Notes: generated from the sequence alone by a model not told the origin. DNA of 34,269 nucleotides from Ignavibacteriota bacterium (GCA_022616555.1 JAKEEG010000006.1:1-34269); one strand, 5' to 3'; positions 1 to 8,326 are shown, numbered from the stretch's first letter. Program-made: numbers and translations.

Positions 1-431
1 ATGCTGCTCACCGACGCAACGACAATCACATTCGGGTCGCCGCTCAACAACGCGCTCGTTGCGCGGAGCCGCAGACGGTCGATTTCTTCGTTCACAGAGG
101 AATCTTTTGCGATGTACGTGTCCGAGCTGGGCACGTACGCTTCCGGCTGGTAGTAATCGTAGTAACTGATAAAGAACTCGACGCGGTTCTTTGGGAAGAA
201 ACCCTTGAACTCGGCGTACAACTGCGCGGCAAGGGTTTTATTGTGGGACATCACCAACACAGGCTTATTCAACTGCGTGATAACGTTTGAAATGGTAAAC
301 GTCTTCCCGCTGCCAGTCACACCCAGCAGTGTTTGGTAACGGTCGCCGCGCCTAATTCCTTCCATCAGTTGACGGATCGCATCCGGCTGGTCGCCGCTTG
401 GTTTATATTCGGAGATTAATTGATAAGACAC
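1..431 (-). CDS. uvrB: UvrABC system protein B, N-terminal part (gene runs off the window)
   Basis: This is the damage-verifying helicase of nucleotide excision repair, which works with UvrA and UvrC in the cytoplasm. The visible part encodes about 143 N-terminal residues on the minus strand. Near the start lies the family's SGDQPDAI block, then the Walker A loop GVTGSGKT, then [13 protein letters not shown], the [12 protein letters not shown] block and [11 protein letters not shown], all typical of UvrB. No ATG lies in frame upstream before a stop. The GTG at 429-431 gives [16 protein letters not shown], which fits the family, so I chose it. The region just upstream is a 7-base-period repeat string that ends only a few bases from the start codon. 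The 3' part of the gene is outside the window. Confidence 0.95.
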   Translation of the reverse strand, partial: MSYQLISEYKPSGDQPDAIRQLMEGIRRGDRYQTLLGVTGSGKTFTISNVITQLNKPVLVMSHNKTLAAQLYAEFKGFFPKNRVEFFISYYDYYQPEAYVPSSDTYIAKDSSVNEEIDRLRLRATSALLSGDPNVIVVASVSS

Positions 432-437
432 AGTCTC

Positions 438-552
438 ATTGTCAATTGTAGATTGCCGATTGACGATTTATAAAAAACTTATACAGAACAACCACTACGA
501 ATTTCTGCTTGCCCACAATGCAATTATCAACTGACAATCGAAAATCGTCAGG
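438..552. repeat. Two heptad-periodic CAAT/ATTG strings in inverted orientation
   Basis: Between uvrB and the next gene, ATTG starts at 438, 445, 452 and 459, with ATTT at 466: an exact 7-base spacing with three variable bases between. A second string on the opposite strand has CAAT or close variants starting at 521, 528, 535, 542 and 549. The pair shares TGACGATTT (461-469) and its complement (542-550), so the region could fold into a stem. No gene was found here. Confidence 0.6.
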
Positions 553-557
553 AGCGT

Positions 558-1007
558 CTACGCTTCCTTCCCGCCTGTTCTTGCAACGTTGAGGAATGCA
601 TCCCGGACAAAGTCGGCTGAATTCGTTTCGAACGCCGGCGGTATGCCTTTCTTCAACTGGTCGTACGTAATCGCCTGGCCGCCCGCTGAAATGGTCATGT
701 TCGGGTTAATAATAATCGACCGTGTCGCGCCTCCGCACTTCATGAGCACGCTGGTTTTAACATTCGGAAATGTCGCGTCGATAACCGCACTAATCTGAAC
801 CGGGACTTTGAGGATTTTCATCGTGTCGGGCGAATCCGCTTCGACATCGATGTTTTGCAACTTGAAAAAAACGAGACTATCCTGCACACATTTGCGCGTA
901 ATCGCTGCAATTTCTTCGGCGATAACGGCAAACTTATCGCGGTCGCCCGTGAATTTCGCCCATTCCTTCACGGTGTTCATGAGAATAGCTTTTGTTGCTT
1001 CGTTCAT
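558..1007 (-). CDS. Hypothetical protein, 149 residues
   Basis: I do not recognise this family. The protein is soluble-looking, with no signal peptide, membrane segment or metal-binding cluster. Residues 1-60 appear helical and rich in Lys, Glu and Ala. The middle (about 65-115) has alternating hydrophobic residues suggesting beta strands, with a conspicuous KCGGATRSIIINPN stretch. The ATG at 1007 is preceded by GGAG at good spacing, and a sigma70-like promoter lies about 40 bases further up, so it is probably a real single-gene transcript. Its downstream neighbour uvrB is separated by the repeat strings, so a functional link is not indicated. Confidence 0.65.
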   Translation of the reverse strand: MNEATKAILMNTVKEWAKFTGDRDKFAVIAEEIAAITRKCVQDSLVFFKLQNIDVEADSPDTMKILKVPVQISAVIDATFPNVKTSVLMKCGGATRSIIINPNMTISAGGQAITYDQLKKGIPPAFETNSADFVRDAFLNVARTGGKEA

Positions 1008-1046
1008 GGGATGCTCCGTGTTTTGGTCGTGAATATTCTTTGGGGG

Positions 1047-1076
1047 ATTTTAGCGAGCTACAATATACGCTTTCAA
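1047..1076 (-). promoter_or_regulatory. Sigma70-like promoter for the 149-residue gene
   Basis: On the minus strand TTGAAA (1076-1071) is followed after 18 bases by TAAAAT (1052-1047). Both hexamers match consensus at 5 of 6 positions. The expected transcript start is near 1040, giving a leader of roughly 33 bases before the ATG at 1007. Confidence 0.45.
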
Positions 1077-1127
1077 CGGTAGGGTTTCAATACGGGATTT
1101 TTTGCCGATGTACGGCTGCTAAACGTA

Positions 1128-2273
1128 TTACTGCTCAATGGCGACTGTTTCGCGTTCCATCATGGCAATGAATTGCGAGAATAGATAATCGCTATCGTGC
1201 GGACCGGGTGATGCTTCGGGGTGGTACTGAACACTAAAGATTGGAAGCTCGCGGTGGCGAAAGCCTTCGTTGGTATTATCGTTCAAGTTTACATGCGTAA
1301 TTTCGAGAGTTGCGGGGTCCAACGAAGAAGGGTCAACTGCAAAGCCGTGGTTTTGGGATGTAATTTCAATTGAACCGGAAATGAGATTCTTGACCGGATG
1401 GTTTGCTCCGCGATGGCCGAATTTCAATTTGAACGTCTTTCCACCTAACGCAAGAGCGAGAAGCTGATGCCCAAGGCAAATACCGAAAATCGGTTTCCTG
1501 CCAGCCAGCTTTTTGATGTTCTCTATCGCATACCGGACAGCCGCCGGATCACCGGGACCGTTGGAAAGAAAAATTCCATCCGGCTGAAGCTCCAACACCT
1601 GCTCGGCTGAATACGACGACGGCACGACGGTGAGCTTGCACCCATACGCTGTGAGCCGGCGCAGGATGTTACGCTTCACACCATAGTCGAAGACTACCAC
1701 GTTCCAACGTTTCCCGTTCAGCTTGTGGCCTGCCGCAGGCGCAAGTGCGAACGGCGTTCGGTCAACATCGTCCCATGCGTACGGCTCGGCGGTCGTGACC
1801 TGCTTCGTGAGGTCGAGGCCCTTCATCTCAGGTGATGAGTGGGCCTTCGCAATAAGACTGTCGTCATCTAAGTCCGTTGTCGATAGAACTCCACGCAACG
1901 CGCCAGTTGTACGGATGAGTTTCGTCAGTTTGCGCGTATCTATGCCCTGAATCGCAACAATACCATGTTTGGCAAGCCACTCGCCGAGGTTGCCGTTCGC
2001 GCGGAAATTGCTGTAGAATTCAAAATACTCCCGCACAATGAAGCCGGCGACCTGAGGCTTGGCGGATTCGAGATCTTCCGGGTTAATGCCGTAATTGCCG
2101 ATAAGCGGATACGTCATCGTGACAATTTGCCCGGCGTACGACGGGTCTGTGAGAATTTCCTGGTATCCCGTTAGGCTGGTATTGAAAACAACTTCGCCTG
2201 TGATTTCGGAAGCGGCGCCGAACGCTTCTCCCGTAAACACCGTACCGTTTTCGAGTGCGAGTTTTGCTTTCAA
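1128..2273 (-). CDS. carA: Carbamoyl-phosphate synthase small (glutaminase) subunit
   Basis: The protein hydrolyses glutamine and channels ammonia to the large subunit CarB, feeding pyrimidine and arginine synthesis. Its 381 residues match the family length. The N-terminal CarA domain (about 1-150, with [21 protein letters not shown]) is followed by a class I amidotransferase domain (about 190-375). The nucleophile is Cys266 in GICLGHQ, and His351 and Glu353 in [10 protein letters not shown] complete the triad. The start is TTG at 2273: it gives [13 protein letters not shown], the usual CarA beginning, and no in-frame ATG lies nearby. An AGGA lies about 12 bases upstream. CarB is not in the window, so the subunits are encoded apart or carB lies elsewhere. 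Confidence 0.97.
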   Translation of the reverse strand: MKAKLALENGTVFTGEAFGAASEITGEVVFNTSLTGYQEILTDPSYAGQIVTMTYPLIGNYGINPEDLESAKPQVAGFIVREYFEFYSNFRANGNLGEWLAKHGIVAIQGIDTRKLTKLIRTTGALRGVLSTTDLDDDSLIAKAHSSPEMKGLDLTKQVTTAEPYAWDDVDRTPFALAPAAGHKLNGKRWNVVVFDYGVKRNILRRLTAYGCKLTVVPSSYSAEQVLELQPDGIFLSNGPGDPAAVRYAIENIKKLAGRKPIFGICLGHQLLALALGGKTFKLKFGHRGANHPVKNLISGSIEITSQNHGFAVDPSSLDPATLEITHVNLNDNTNEGFRHRELPIFSVQYHPEASPGPHDSDYLFSQFIAMMERETVAIEQ

Positions 2274-2315
2274 CGCGGTGAGTGATCCTGAATCAATTGG
2301 TGAGTAATTGAAAAT

Positions 2316-2344
2316 AAAATACGAATTATTTCCCGCTCAATCAA
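2316..2344 (-). promoter_or_regulatory. Possible carA promoter
   Basis: On the minus strand TTGATT (2344-2339) and TATTTT (2321-2316) are separated by 17 bases, each matching consensus at 4 of 6 positions. The transcript would start near 2309, leaving a leader of about 36 bases before the TTG start of carA. The rest of the 273-base gap between carA and hrcA shows no gene. Confidence 0.35.
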
Positions 2345-2493
2345 TATGAACGTTGTTCCACAAATCTCAAAAAATTTTGGACCACTATGCTCATCTGCAT
2401 TCACATTGAGAGAATATTACGGCTGGCAAGACAGCATTCGCACTTTCGGCTGTTATTGCGATTACATGCACACCTACATCATCGAAACTTACC

Positions 2494-2522
2494 TTGACAA
2501 ACCTGTCAAAAATTGTTAAATT
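2494..2522 (+). promoter_or_regulatory. hrcA promoter with an inverted repeat over the -35 element
   Basis: A perfect TTGACA (2494-2499) is followed after 17 bases by TAAATT (2517-2522). The -35 element is also the left arm of an inverted repeat, TTGACA-AACC-TGTCAA (2494-2509), which could be an operator. The classical CIRCE operator of HrcA (TTAGCACTC with its complement) is absent here. An AAGG (2534-2537) serves as ribosome-binding site before the ATG at 2547. Confidence 0.45.
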
Positions 2523-2546
2523 TATTGAAAATAAAGGCTTTTTTTG

Positions 2547-3596
2547 ATGGTCGATACAGGAAAGAAAGAAGACTTAAACGAACGCGAACGGAGCGTGCTG
2601 CGGCACGTCGTCTATAATTACATCCTCACGGCAATTCCTGTCGGCTCGCGCATCCTTTCCAAGCGCATCGAAGAGCAATGGAGCCCTGCAACGATTCGCA
2701 ACGTCATGGCGGACCTCGAGGAGGTAGGTTATCTCTCCCACCCGCATACTTCGGCTGGAAGAGTGCCGACGGATTTAGGCTACCGCTACTACGTCGATTA
2801 CCTTATGGAAGTGGAAGCACTGAGCAAACAGGAAAAGCAATCGATCGAAACTCTTATCGACCAGGCGATAGGGCAGGACGAACTTTTCCGTGAATCCTCC
2901 CGCCTCCTGGGGAAAATCTCAAAGCAATTAAGCGTAGTCGCGTCGCCACACCTCAGCAGCGGAGTTTTTGAGAAACTAGAGCTTATCCCGCTTTCCAGCT
3001 CGCGGCTGTTGGTTGTCATTTCGATACGTACGGGATTGGTGAAAACCGTGATGCTTGAAGTGAAAGCGGAAATTCACCGCGATACTCTGCTGCGCATTAA
3101 TCAATTGCTCAATGAGCGCCTCTCCGGATTAACTCTTCAGCAAATTCGCGATACGTTCGCTGCGCGGCTCAAAGATATGAAGTCCGAAGAGAGCGGGCTG
3201 GTGCGCCTGTTTATCGAATCGGTCGATGTTCTGTTCGACGATACGAAAGAACGTGAGCGCGTGCACATTTCCGGCACGCAGAATATTATCGAACAGCCGG
3301 AATTCATCGACCCGAAGAACTTCCGCAGCGTGATCGAATTAGTCGAAAACGAAAACGTTATTGTCCACTTGCTCGAAAAACACCAGGCATCGGACAAGGA
3401 TTTTGTTATCACCATCGGGACAGAAAACAACGAAGATATCGCAAAAGAGTACAGCATGGTAACAACATCCTATTCGGTCGATGGTGTATCGGGCAGGCTC
3501 GGGATTATAGGACCTAAACGGATGAATTATTCAAAGGTCGTCCCGCTTATAGACCATGTTGCAAAAACCATCGCCAAAATGTTGAAAGGACACTGA
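2547..3596 (+). CDS. hrcA: Heat-inducible transcription repressor HrcA
   Basis: HrcA represses chaperone operons and is kept active by GroEL in the families where this was studied. The 349-residue protein has an N-terminal winged helix (about 10-80) with SKRIEEQWSPATIRNVMADLEE and the diagnostic GYLSHPHTSAGRVPTDLGYRYYV block. The dimerisation domain follows, and the C-terminal part contains GIIGPKRMNYSKVVPLID, also typical. A TTG three bases upstream is in frame, but the ATG at 2547 is the more likely start. It is the first gene of hrcA-grpE-dnaJ; the grpE start is only 11 bases beyond the stop. Family length is about 340, so the gene appears complete. Confidence 0.96.
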   Translation: MVDTGKKEDLNERERSVLRHVVYNYILTAIPVGSRILSKRIEEQWSPATIRNVMADLEEVGYLSHPHTSAGRVPTDLGYRYYVDYLMEVEALSKQEKQSIETLIDQAIGQDELFRESSRLLGKISKQLSVVASPHLSSGVFEKLELIPLSSSRLLVVISIRTGLVKTVMLEVKAEIHRDTLLRINQLLNERLSGLTLQQIRDTFAARLKDMKSEESGLVRLFIESVDVLFDDTKERERVHISGTQNIIEQPEFIDPKNFRSVIELVENENVIVHLLEKHQASDKDFVITIGTENNEDIAKEYSMVTTSYSVDGVSGRLGIIGPKRMNYSKVVPLIDHVAKTIAKMLKGH

Positions 3597-3607
3597 GACG
3601 GGGAGAC

Positions 3608-4198
3608 ATGACAAATCAAGAAGTGAAAAAGCAGGCGGCAGAACAAACAGAAACGCCTCCACAGGGGCTTGACCTAACACAGAAACTCGCTGAAGCTGAA
3701 CAACAAGTCCAGCAATACAAAGACTTATTGTTGCGCAAGGCAGCGGAGTTCGAAAATTACAAAAAACGTGTCGAGAGCGAATCGGCTGTGATCGTCAAGT
3801 TTGCTAATGAGCAGTTGTTATTGGAAATTCTTCCGATCGTAGACGACCTCGAACGCTCGCTTAAGCTCAGCAAAGAGAAAAAGGATTTCGAATCTTTTTA
3901 TAAGGGTATTGACTTAATTTACCAGAAGACAGTAAAGTTGCTCGCAGACCAGGGCGTAGCACCGATGGAAACCGTCGGCAAAGAATTCAGTGTGGATTTC
4001 CACGACGCACTCATGCAAGTGCCGAAGAGCGACGTTCCGCCTCATACTATTCTCGAAGAAGTTGAAAAAGGATACACACTCAACAATAAAGTTCTGCGGC
4101 ATGCGAAGGTTATCGTTTCAACGGCTCCAATGGCCGAGGCGGAACCATCGCCAAACCCTGGCGCCTCTTCCGATCACCAACAGCACGCAACGGAGTAG
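3608..4198 (+). CDS. grpE: Nucleotide exchange factor GrpE
   Basis: GrpE releases ADP from DnaK in the Hsp70 cycle. The 196-residue protein has a long charged N-terminal helix predicted as coiled coil (about 20-90, containing LLLRKAAEFENYKKRVE) and a C-terminal beta domain with the conserved FDVxFHDALM-like stretch, here FSVDFHDALM, followed by VEKGYTLNNKVLRHAKVIVS. A GGGGAG lies just before the ATG. The last 20 residues are rich in Pro, Ser and His and look disordered. It sits between hrcA and dnaJ with very short gaps, consistent with one heat-shock operon. DnaK itself is not in the window. Confidence 0.96.
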   Translation: MTNQEVKKQAAEQTETPPQGLDLTQKLAEAEQQVQQYKDLLLRKAAEFENYKKRVESESAVIVKFANEQLLLEILPIVDDLERSLKLSKEKKDFESFYKGIDLIYQKTVKLLADQGVAPMETVGKEFSVDFHDALMQVPKSDVPPHTILEEVEKGYTLNNKVLRHAKVIVSTAPMAEAEPSPNPGASSDHQQHATE

Positions 4199-4207
4199 CG
4201 GAACAGT

Positions 4208-5380
4208 ATGACCAAACGAGATTACTACGAAATACTCGGCGTTCCGCGCGGCGCAAGTCCGGACGAAATCAAAAAGGCGTACCGGCAGATGGCAATGAAG
4301 TACCATCCAGACCGAAACCCGAACGACAAACAAGCGGAAGAAAAATTCAAGGAAGCAGCTGAGGCGTACGATGTGCTCGGCGATCCAGACAAACGCCGCC
4401 GCTACGACCAATTCGGTCACGACGGGATGCGCGGCGGCGCGCAAGCGCGAGACTTCCACGACATCAACGATATCTTCACCACATTCAACGACATTTTCGG
4501 CGGCGGGTTCGGCGGGAGTATTTTCGACGAGGTGTTCGGCGGAAACCGCGGGCGCAGGCGTGGACAAGGACAGGTGGGCACACCCGGCTCCGACTTGCGC
4601 GTCAAACTTCGCTTAACGCTGGAAGAAATTTCCACCGGCGTAGAAAAGAAAATCAAGATCCGACGACTGAAGAAGTGCGACACGTGCAGCGGCAGTGGTG
4701 CGAAATCCGGTACAGGAAAAGATACGTGTCCACAGTGCGGCGGCACGGGCGAATTGCGAAAAGTCTCGCGCTCGATGTTCGGACAATTCGTCAACATCAC
4801 TGCGTGCCCAACGTGCGGCGGTGAAGGCAGAGTCATCCGTACCCCGTGTTCTGAATGTAACGGCGAAGGCAGGTTACAGGGCGAATCAACTATCCGTGTG
4901 AACGTACCGGCCGGAGTCTCGGAAGGCAACTACATCCCGCTCGAAGGACAGGGCAACGCCGGCCGCAGAGGTGGGCCAGCGGGCGACCTGATCGTGGAGA
5001 TCGAAGAAGAACCGCATACGCTTTTTACCCGGAACGGCGACGATATCATCTACGACTTGCTCATTAGTTTTCCGACGGCAGCGCTCGGCGGCGAGGTGGA
5101 AATTCCCACTCTTACTTCAAAAGCAAAGCTAGTCATCGACCCCGGAACTCCGGCGGGTAGGATGTTGCGCATGCGCGACCGGGGCATCCCGCACTTGAAT
5201 GGCTACGGCCGCGGCGACCAGCTGGTACGAGTCAACATCTGGGTACCACAAAATTTGAACAAGCACGAAAAAGAATTATTGCGCGAGTTATCGAAGTCCG
5301 AGCATATGAATCCCAGCGAAGAAGACCGGCGGTCGGCGTCGAAGACGTTCTTCGAAAAAGTCCGCGACGCGTTCTCCTAA
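4208..5380 (+). CDS. dnaJ: Chaperone protein DnaJ
   Basis: DnaJ delivers substrates to DnaK and stimulates its ATPase. The 390 residues hold every standard part. The J domain (1-70) has HPD at 33-35. A Gly/Phe-rich linker (about 75-120) follows. The zinc domain carries four CxxCxGxG motifs ([32 protein letters not shown]). The C-terminal substrate-binding domains include the [15 protein letters not shown]-like region. Nothing is missing. The start is 9 bases after the grpE stop, and the next gene begins 5 bases after the dnaJ stop, so the heat-shock genes probably share a transcript with the competence/pilus-like genes that follow. Confidence 0.98.
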   Translation: MTKRDYYEILGVPRGASPDEIKKAYRQMAMKYHPDRNPNDKQAEEKFKEAAEAYDVLGDPDKRRRYDQFGHDGMRGGAQARDFHDINDIFTTFNDIFGGGFGGSIFDEVFGGNRGRRRGQGQVGTPGSDLRVKLRLTLEEISTGVEKKIKIRRLKKCDTCSGSGAKSGTGKDTCPQCGGTGELRKVSRSMFGQFVNITACPTCGGEGRVIRTPCSECNGEGRLQGESTIRVNVPAGVSEGNYIPLEGQGNAGRRGGPAGDLIVEIEEEPHTLFTRNGDDIIYDLLISFPTAALGGEVEIPTLTSKAKLVIDPGTPAGRMLRMRDRGIPHLNGYGRGDQLVRVNIWVPQNLNKHEKELLRELSKSEHMNPSEEDRRSASKTFFEKVRDAFS

Positions 5381-5385
5381 CGGCG

Positions 5386-5814
5386 ATGCGACGCATCTGG
5401 TTACGGCTGGTTGACTGGCTCGCGCTGACGGTAATCGAACAGCGGGTGGTTCTCTTCCTTGCGGGCGCGCTCCTCTTAGGGTTGGGAATCCGGTACTTCC
5501 TGCCGACGAACTCGGAATTGTCGCAGTTCGACTACCGGGAAAGCGACAGCACCTTTGCGGCTCTCAGCGCGGCGGTGAAAGCCGACACGCTCCAAAGTGA
5601 TGGAAAACTGAATTTGAATACGGCGACGGATGTCCAACTGGAATCGCTCCCGGGTATCGGTCCGGTGCTCTCGGAGCGCATTATTCGGCATCGGGAAGCC
5701 AACGGACGGTTCACTTCTGCCGATGAATTGCTGAAAATTAAAGGCATTACGAAAAAGCGATTGGAACAAATCAAAGATTTCATTACTATCGATACTGCTG
5801 CAACTGGCTATTGA
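5386..5814 (+). CDS. ComEA-like membrane-anchored helix-hairpin-helix DNA-binding protein
   Basis: ComEA-type proteins bind incoming double-stranded DNA at the cell envelope during natural transformation. The 142-residue protein has one N-terminal membrane segment (about 22-42, VVLFLAGALLLGLGIRYFL), a short linker, then two helix-hairpin-helix units (about 74-136). These contain the expected LNLNTATDVQLESLPGIGP and the second hairpin LLKIKGITKKRLEQI. It begins 5 bases after dnaJ and precedes a membrane-anchored protein and a PilM-like protein. Some proteins of this architecture act in repair or have no tested role, so the DNA-uptake function is inferred from domain and context. Confidence 0.8.
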   Translation: MRRIWLRLVDWLALTVIEQRVVLFLAGALLLGLGIRYFLPTNSELSQFDYRESDSTFAALSAAVKADTLQSDGKLNLNTATDVQLESLPGIGPVLSERIIRHREANGRFTSADELLKIKGITKKRLEQIKDFITIDTAATGY

Positions 5815-5844
5815 TAGATCAACATTTATCCGTTCGGAGGAATA

Positions 5845-6309
5845 ATGTCCGTTTACCACGAAGCAAAAGGCTCTCCCATCTATAAAGGGATTATCGTCGC
5901 ACTGCTGGCGCTGCTCGTCTATGTCGTCTACGAGCCGTATACAATCAAAGCTGAAGAAGAAGCATGGCGCGCAGAATCGCGCGCAAGGATGCTGAACATT
6001 CGCGCGGCACAGCTTCAGTACATCAACCGGTTCTACCGCTACAATAGCTCTCTGGATTCCCTGGTGACGTTCATTAAAGACAGTTTGATTTCCACCAACC
6101 CCTGGCAGACGTATTTCGTTCCGTTAGAGGGCGGCGAGTTCTCACCGGAATCCCTGCTGCGCTCACCAAAATCGGGACAGCCTTACCAGTTCACGGCAGT
6201 CGATACGACGAGAATCAAAAAGTACGAGCTTATCTGCCCGGACGGCTACGGCTCCATCGGCTCACTCACGGACGACGGCCGCGTCAACAAAGCGTCCTGG
6301 ACGGACTAA
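5845..6309 (+). CDS. Membrane-anchored protein of unknown function, between ComEA-like and PilM-like genes
   Basis: The 154-residue protein has one N-terminal membrane segment (about 14-30), a helix rich in Glu, Arg and Ala (about 35-60), and a C-terminal domain outside the membrane. The stretch RMLNIRAAQLQYINRFYRY followed by a spaced DSLVTFIKDSL resembles a Bacteroidota-type envelope protein family in which a single anchor precedes an IRAAQ-type helix. That helix also recalls the stalk of pseudopilins, but no prepilin peptidase site is visible before the membrane segment. An excellent GGAGG (5836-5840) precedes the ATG at 5845. Its location next to ComEA-like and PilM-like genes suggests a shared envelope or DNA-uptake task; function not assigned. 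Confidence 0.75.
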   Translation: MSVYHEAKGSPIYKGIIVALLALLVYVVYEPYTIKAEEEAWRAESRARMLNIRAAQLQYINRFYRYNSSLDSLVTFIKDSLISTNPWQTYFVPLEGGEFSPESLLRSPKSGQPYQFTAVDTTRIKKYELICPDGYGSIGSLTDDGRVNKASWTD

Positions 6310-6318
6310 CCAGCGCAC

Positions 6319-7233
6319 ATGAAATCGACCCGTCAACTCGGCGTGTCCTTTTACGATAACCGCATTCAGATTGCGGAAGTCGAGCAAGGAAAGCAGCCGC
6401 TTGTCACCGTGCTTGCTGAAAGGGAATCCTCCTTGGATATGTCGAGCGAAGGAGCACACCTCTCCGCCGACAATCCAAAAATTTCCTCTATCGTCGAAGA
6501 ATTGTCCGGTTTGCTCCGACAGTCAAAAGTAAATGCGGGAATGATCTCCTACGCTTTGCCGACGAACCCGGTGTTTATCCATACCTTTCCGGTCGACCCT
6601 ACACTCGAAAACGAAGAACTGCAAGAATACCTCTCGTGGGAGTTGAGGCAATATTTCCCCGGATCGGGTCCGAAGGATTTCATCACGGACGCCCACGTGA
6701 TACCCTCGAAGGACAAAGATGCGCGACGCACATTTATGGTCGGGGTGCAGCGAGGCATTGTCGCCTTCCTCCAGAAAGTAAGCGCCGGCTTGAAGTTAAA
6801 ACTTCAGATTATCGACATCGACCATTTTTCGAGCGAAAAAACATTTAAAGCCAATTACCCGGAGCTGCAAAAAGACGTGGCAGTACTCTTGGGTATCGGC
6901 GGGTCCGGAGTTGATGCGAGCGTTGTCAAAAACCATGAAATGGTAGGCTACCGTTCGTATCCCGATGCGTCGGCGAGCCTCGGCGCGACGATAAAGAATT
7001 ATCTCAAGCACATCAAACAGCAGGACGACGTCCAAAAGGTCGCCGGCTTGTACCTTCACGGCAGCCAAGTTCCTTCCGATTCACTCGCATCGCTGAAATC
7101 CGAAACCGGCGTAACTGCATTTTCGGTCAACGCATTCCGTAAGCTTGCTGCCGCAAGCTCGGTCGATAAAGCTCTCGTGAAGGAAAGCCACCGGTTCGCT
7201 GCTGCAATCGGATTAGCCCTGCGCGCATCGTAA
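6319..7233 (+). CDS. PilM-like actin-fold protein (type IV pilus or competence assembly)
   Basis: The 304-residue protein has the beginning typical of PilM/ComM-type actin-fold ATPases: a short beta strand with LGVSFYDNRIQIAEVEQ, an EELQEYLSWELRQYFP helix at about 95-112, and an LLGIGGSGVDASVVKNHEMVGYRSYP strand pair around 190-215. PilM binds the PilN tail at the inner face of the membrane in type IV pilus machines. No pilN, pilO or pilQ gene follows here; the next gene is rsmD, whose ATG directly abuts the TAA stop. It may work with the two preceding envelope proteins in a reduced uptake or pilus module. The assignment rests on fold-level resemblance. Confidence 0.65.
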   Translation: MKSTRQLGVSFYDNRIQIAEVEQGKQPLVTVLAERESSLDMSSEGAHLSADNPKISSIVEELSGLLRQSKVNAGMISYALPTNPVFIHTFPVDPTLENEELQEYLSWELRQYFPGSGPKDFITDAHVIPSKDKDARRTFMVGVQRGIVAFLQKVSAGLKLKLQIIDIDHFSSEKTFKANYPELQKDVAVLLGIGGSGVDASVVKNHEMVGYRSYPDASASLGATIKNYLKHIKQQDDVQKVAGLYLHGSQVPSDSLASLKSETGVTAFSVNAFRKLAAASSVDKALVKESHRFAAAIGLALRAS

Positions 7234-7821
7234 ATGAGGATCATCGGCGGCACGTACGGCGGAAGAACGCTCACAACCCTGCGCGACCTTTCCATACGCC
7301 CGACAACCGACCGCGCAAAACAAACGATGTTTGATATCCTCACGAACCGCGTGAACTTTGAGGGCATTGAGGTGCTCGACCTCTTCGCAGGAAGCGGGAG
7401 CCTTGGCTTGGAAGCGATCAGCCGCGGGGCACGCTCAGCGGTGTTCGTGGAGAAATCGTTGAAATCGATCTCCGCGCTGGAAAAGAATATAGAAACGCTC
7501 AGCTGCCGAGAGCGATGCACGATTCACCAGGCGGATGTATTTTGGTATTTAAAGAATGTGCGGCATCAGTTTGATATAGTGTTCGTTGACCCGCCGTACA
7601 AGCTCGAACGAATACCAGAGTTGCCGGCAGCGATCTACGGTGCCCGGATTACAAAACCGTCGTCGTACATCGTGATGGAGCATAGTCGCGAAACTCCGGT
7701 TGTCGTGTCCGAATCGATGTACGAAATCATCAAAAAGCCGTTCGGGCAAACAACGATGTTGATTTTAAAACCGCTGCAATCTTCCGAAGGTTTAAACCCT
7801 TCGGAAGGGTCACTAGAATGA
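7234..7821 (+). CDS. rsmD: 16S rRNA (guanine-966-N2)-methyltransferase RsmD
   Basis: RsmD methylates G966 of 16S rRNA using S-adenosylmethionine. The 195-residue protein starts with the family signature MRIIGGTYGGR, has the RPTTDRAKQTMFDIL motif (22-36), the SAM-binding loop VLDLFAGSGSLGLEA (47-61) and the catalytic DPPY at 119-122. The ATG follows the previous stop codon without a gap. The C-terminus is unusual: the last 14 or so residues (SSEGLNPSEGSLE) are encoded by a palindromic repeat at 7781-7807 that appears to have extended the reading frame past the natural end. The gene precedes coaD by 7 bases; rsmD-coaD pairs are common in bacteria. Confidence 0.95.
   Translation: MRIIGGTYGGRTLTTLRDLSIRPTTDRAKQTMFDILTNRVNFEGIEVLDLFAGSGSLGLEAISRGARSAVFVEKSLKSISALEKNIETLSCRERCTIHQADVFWYLKNVRHQFDIVFVDPPYKLERIPELPAAIYGARITKPSSYIVMEHSRETPVVVSESMYEIIKKPFGQTTMLILKPLQSSEGLNPSEGSLE
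7781..7807. repeat. Palindromic repeat inside the 3' end of rsmD
   Basis: Perfect 10-base arms CTTCCGAAGG (7781-7790) and CCTTCGGAAG (7798-7807) surround a 7-base centre. The outline resembles the palindrome at 31730-31747 (CCGAAG/CTTCGG). It lies wholly within the rsmD frame, 12 bases before the stop codon. No T-run follows, so it is not a classical terminator. Confidence 0.75.
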
Positions 7822-7828
7822 GACGCCT

Positions 7829-8311
7829 ATGAAAATCGCCATCTACCCCGGTAGTTTCGATCCGATTACGAACGGCCACCTCGATATTTTAGAGCGGGCA
7901 ATTACCCTGTTTGATAAGGTTGTCATTACAATTGCGCGTAACTCGTCGAAAAACCCGCTGTTTACTGAGGAAGAGCGTTTGCAGCTCATTCGTGAAGCTG
8001 TCAAAAAGCATAAGCAAGTTGAAGTGGATTCGTTCGAGGGGTTGCTGGTCGATTACGCCCGGAAGAAAAATGCTACTGCCGTTGTGCGGGGATTGCGAGC
8101 GATTTCAGACTTCGAATATGAGATGCAAATGGCATTGATGAACCGCAAGCTAAATCCCGACGTACAAACGGTCTTCCTGATGCCAAACGAGCGATACACG
8201 TATTTGAATTCGTCCATCGTGCGGGAGATTTCTCGGCTGGGCGGGGACGTGAATGATTTTGTGCCCAAAGTCGTCAAGCAAGCGCTGGATAAGAAATTTA
8301 AAGTCAAATAA
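7829..8311 (+). CDS. coaD: Phosphopantetheine adenylyltransferase CoaD
   Basis: CoaD transfers AMP from ATP to 4'-phosphopantetheine, the penultimate step of coenzyme A synthesis. The 160 residues match the family exactly. Visible signatures are the nucleotidyltransferase motif GSFDPITNGH (8-17), the RGLRAISDFEYEMQMALMNR block (about 88-107) and the second ATP motif NSSIVREIS (about 127-135). The ATG at 7829 is 7 bases after rsmD. It is the last gene of the dense plus-strand run that starts at hrcA; the following gap contains an octad-periodic repeat string. Confidence 0.97.
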   Translation: MKIAIYPGSFDPITNGHLDILERAITLFDKVVITIARNSSKNPLFTEEERLQLIREAVKKHKQVEVDSFEGLLVDYARKKNATAVVRGLRAISDFEYEMQMALMNRKLNPDVQTVFLMPNERYTYLNSSIVREISRLGGDVNDFVPKVVKQALDKKFKVK

Positions 8312-8326
8312 CAACCCATAGAAATG

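Noticed and set aside
2274-2546. CIRCE operator before hrcA
   Set aside because: TTAGCACTC and its complement are not present in the gap.
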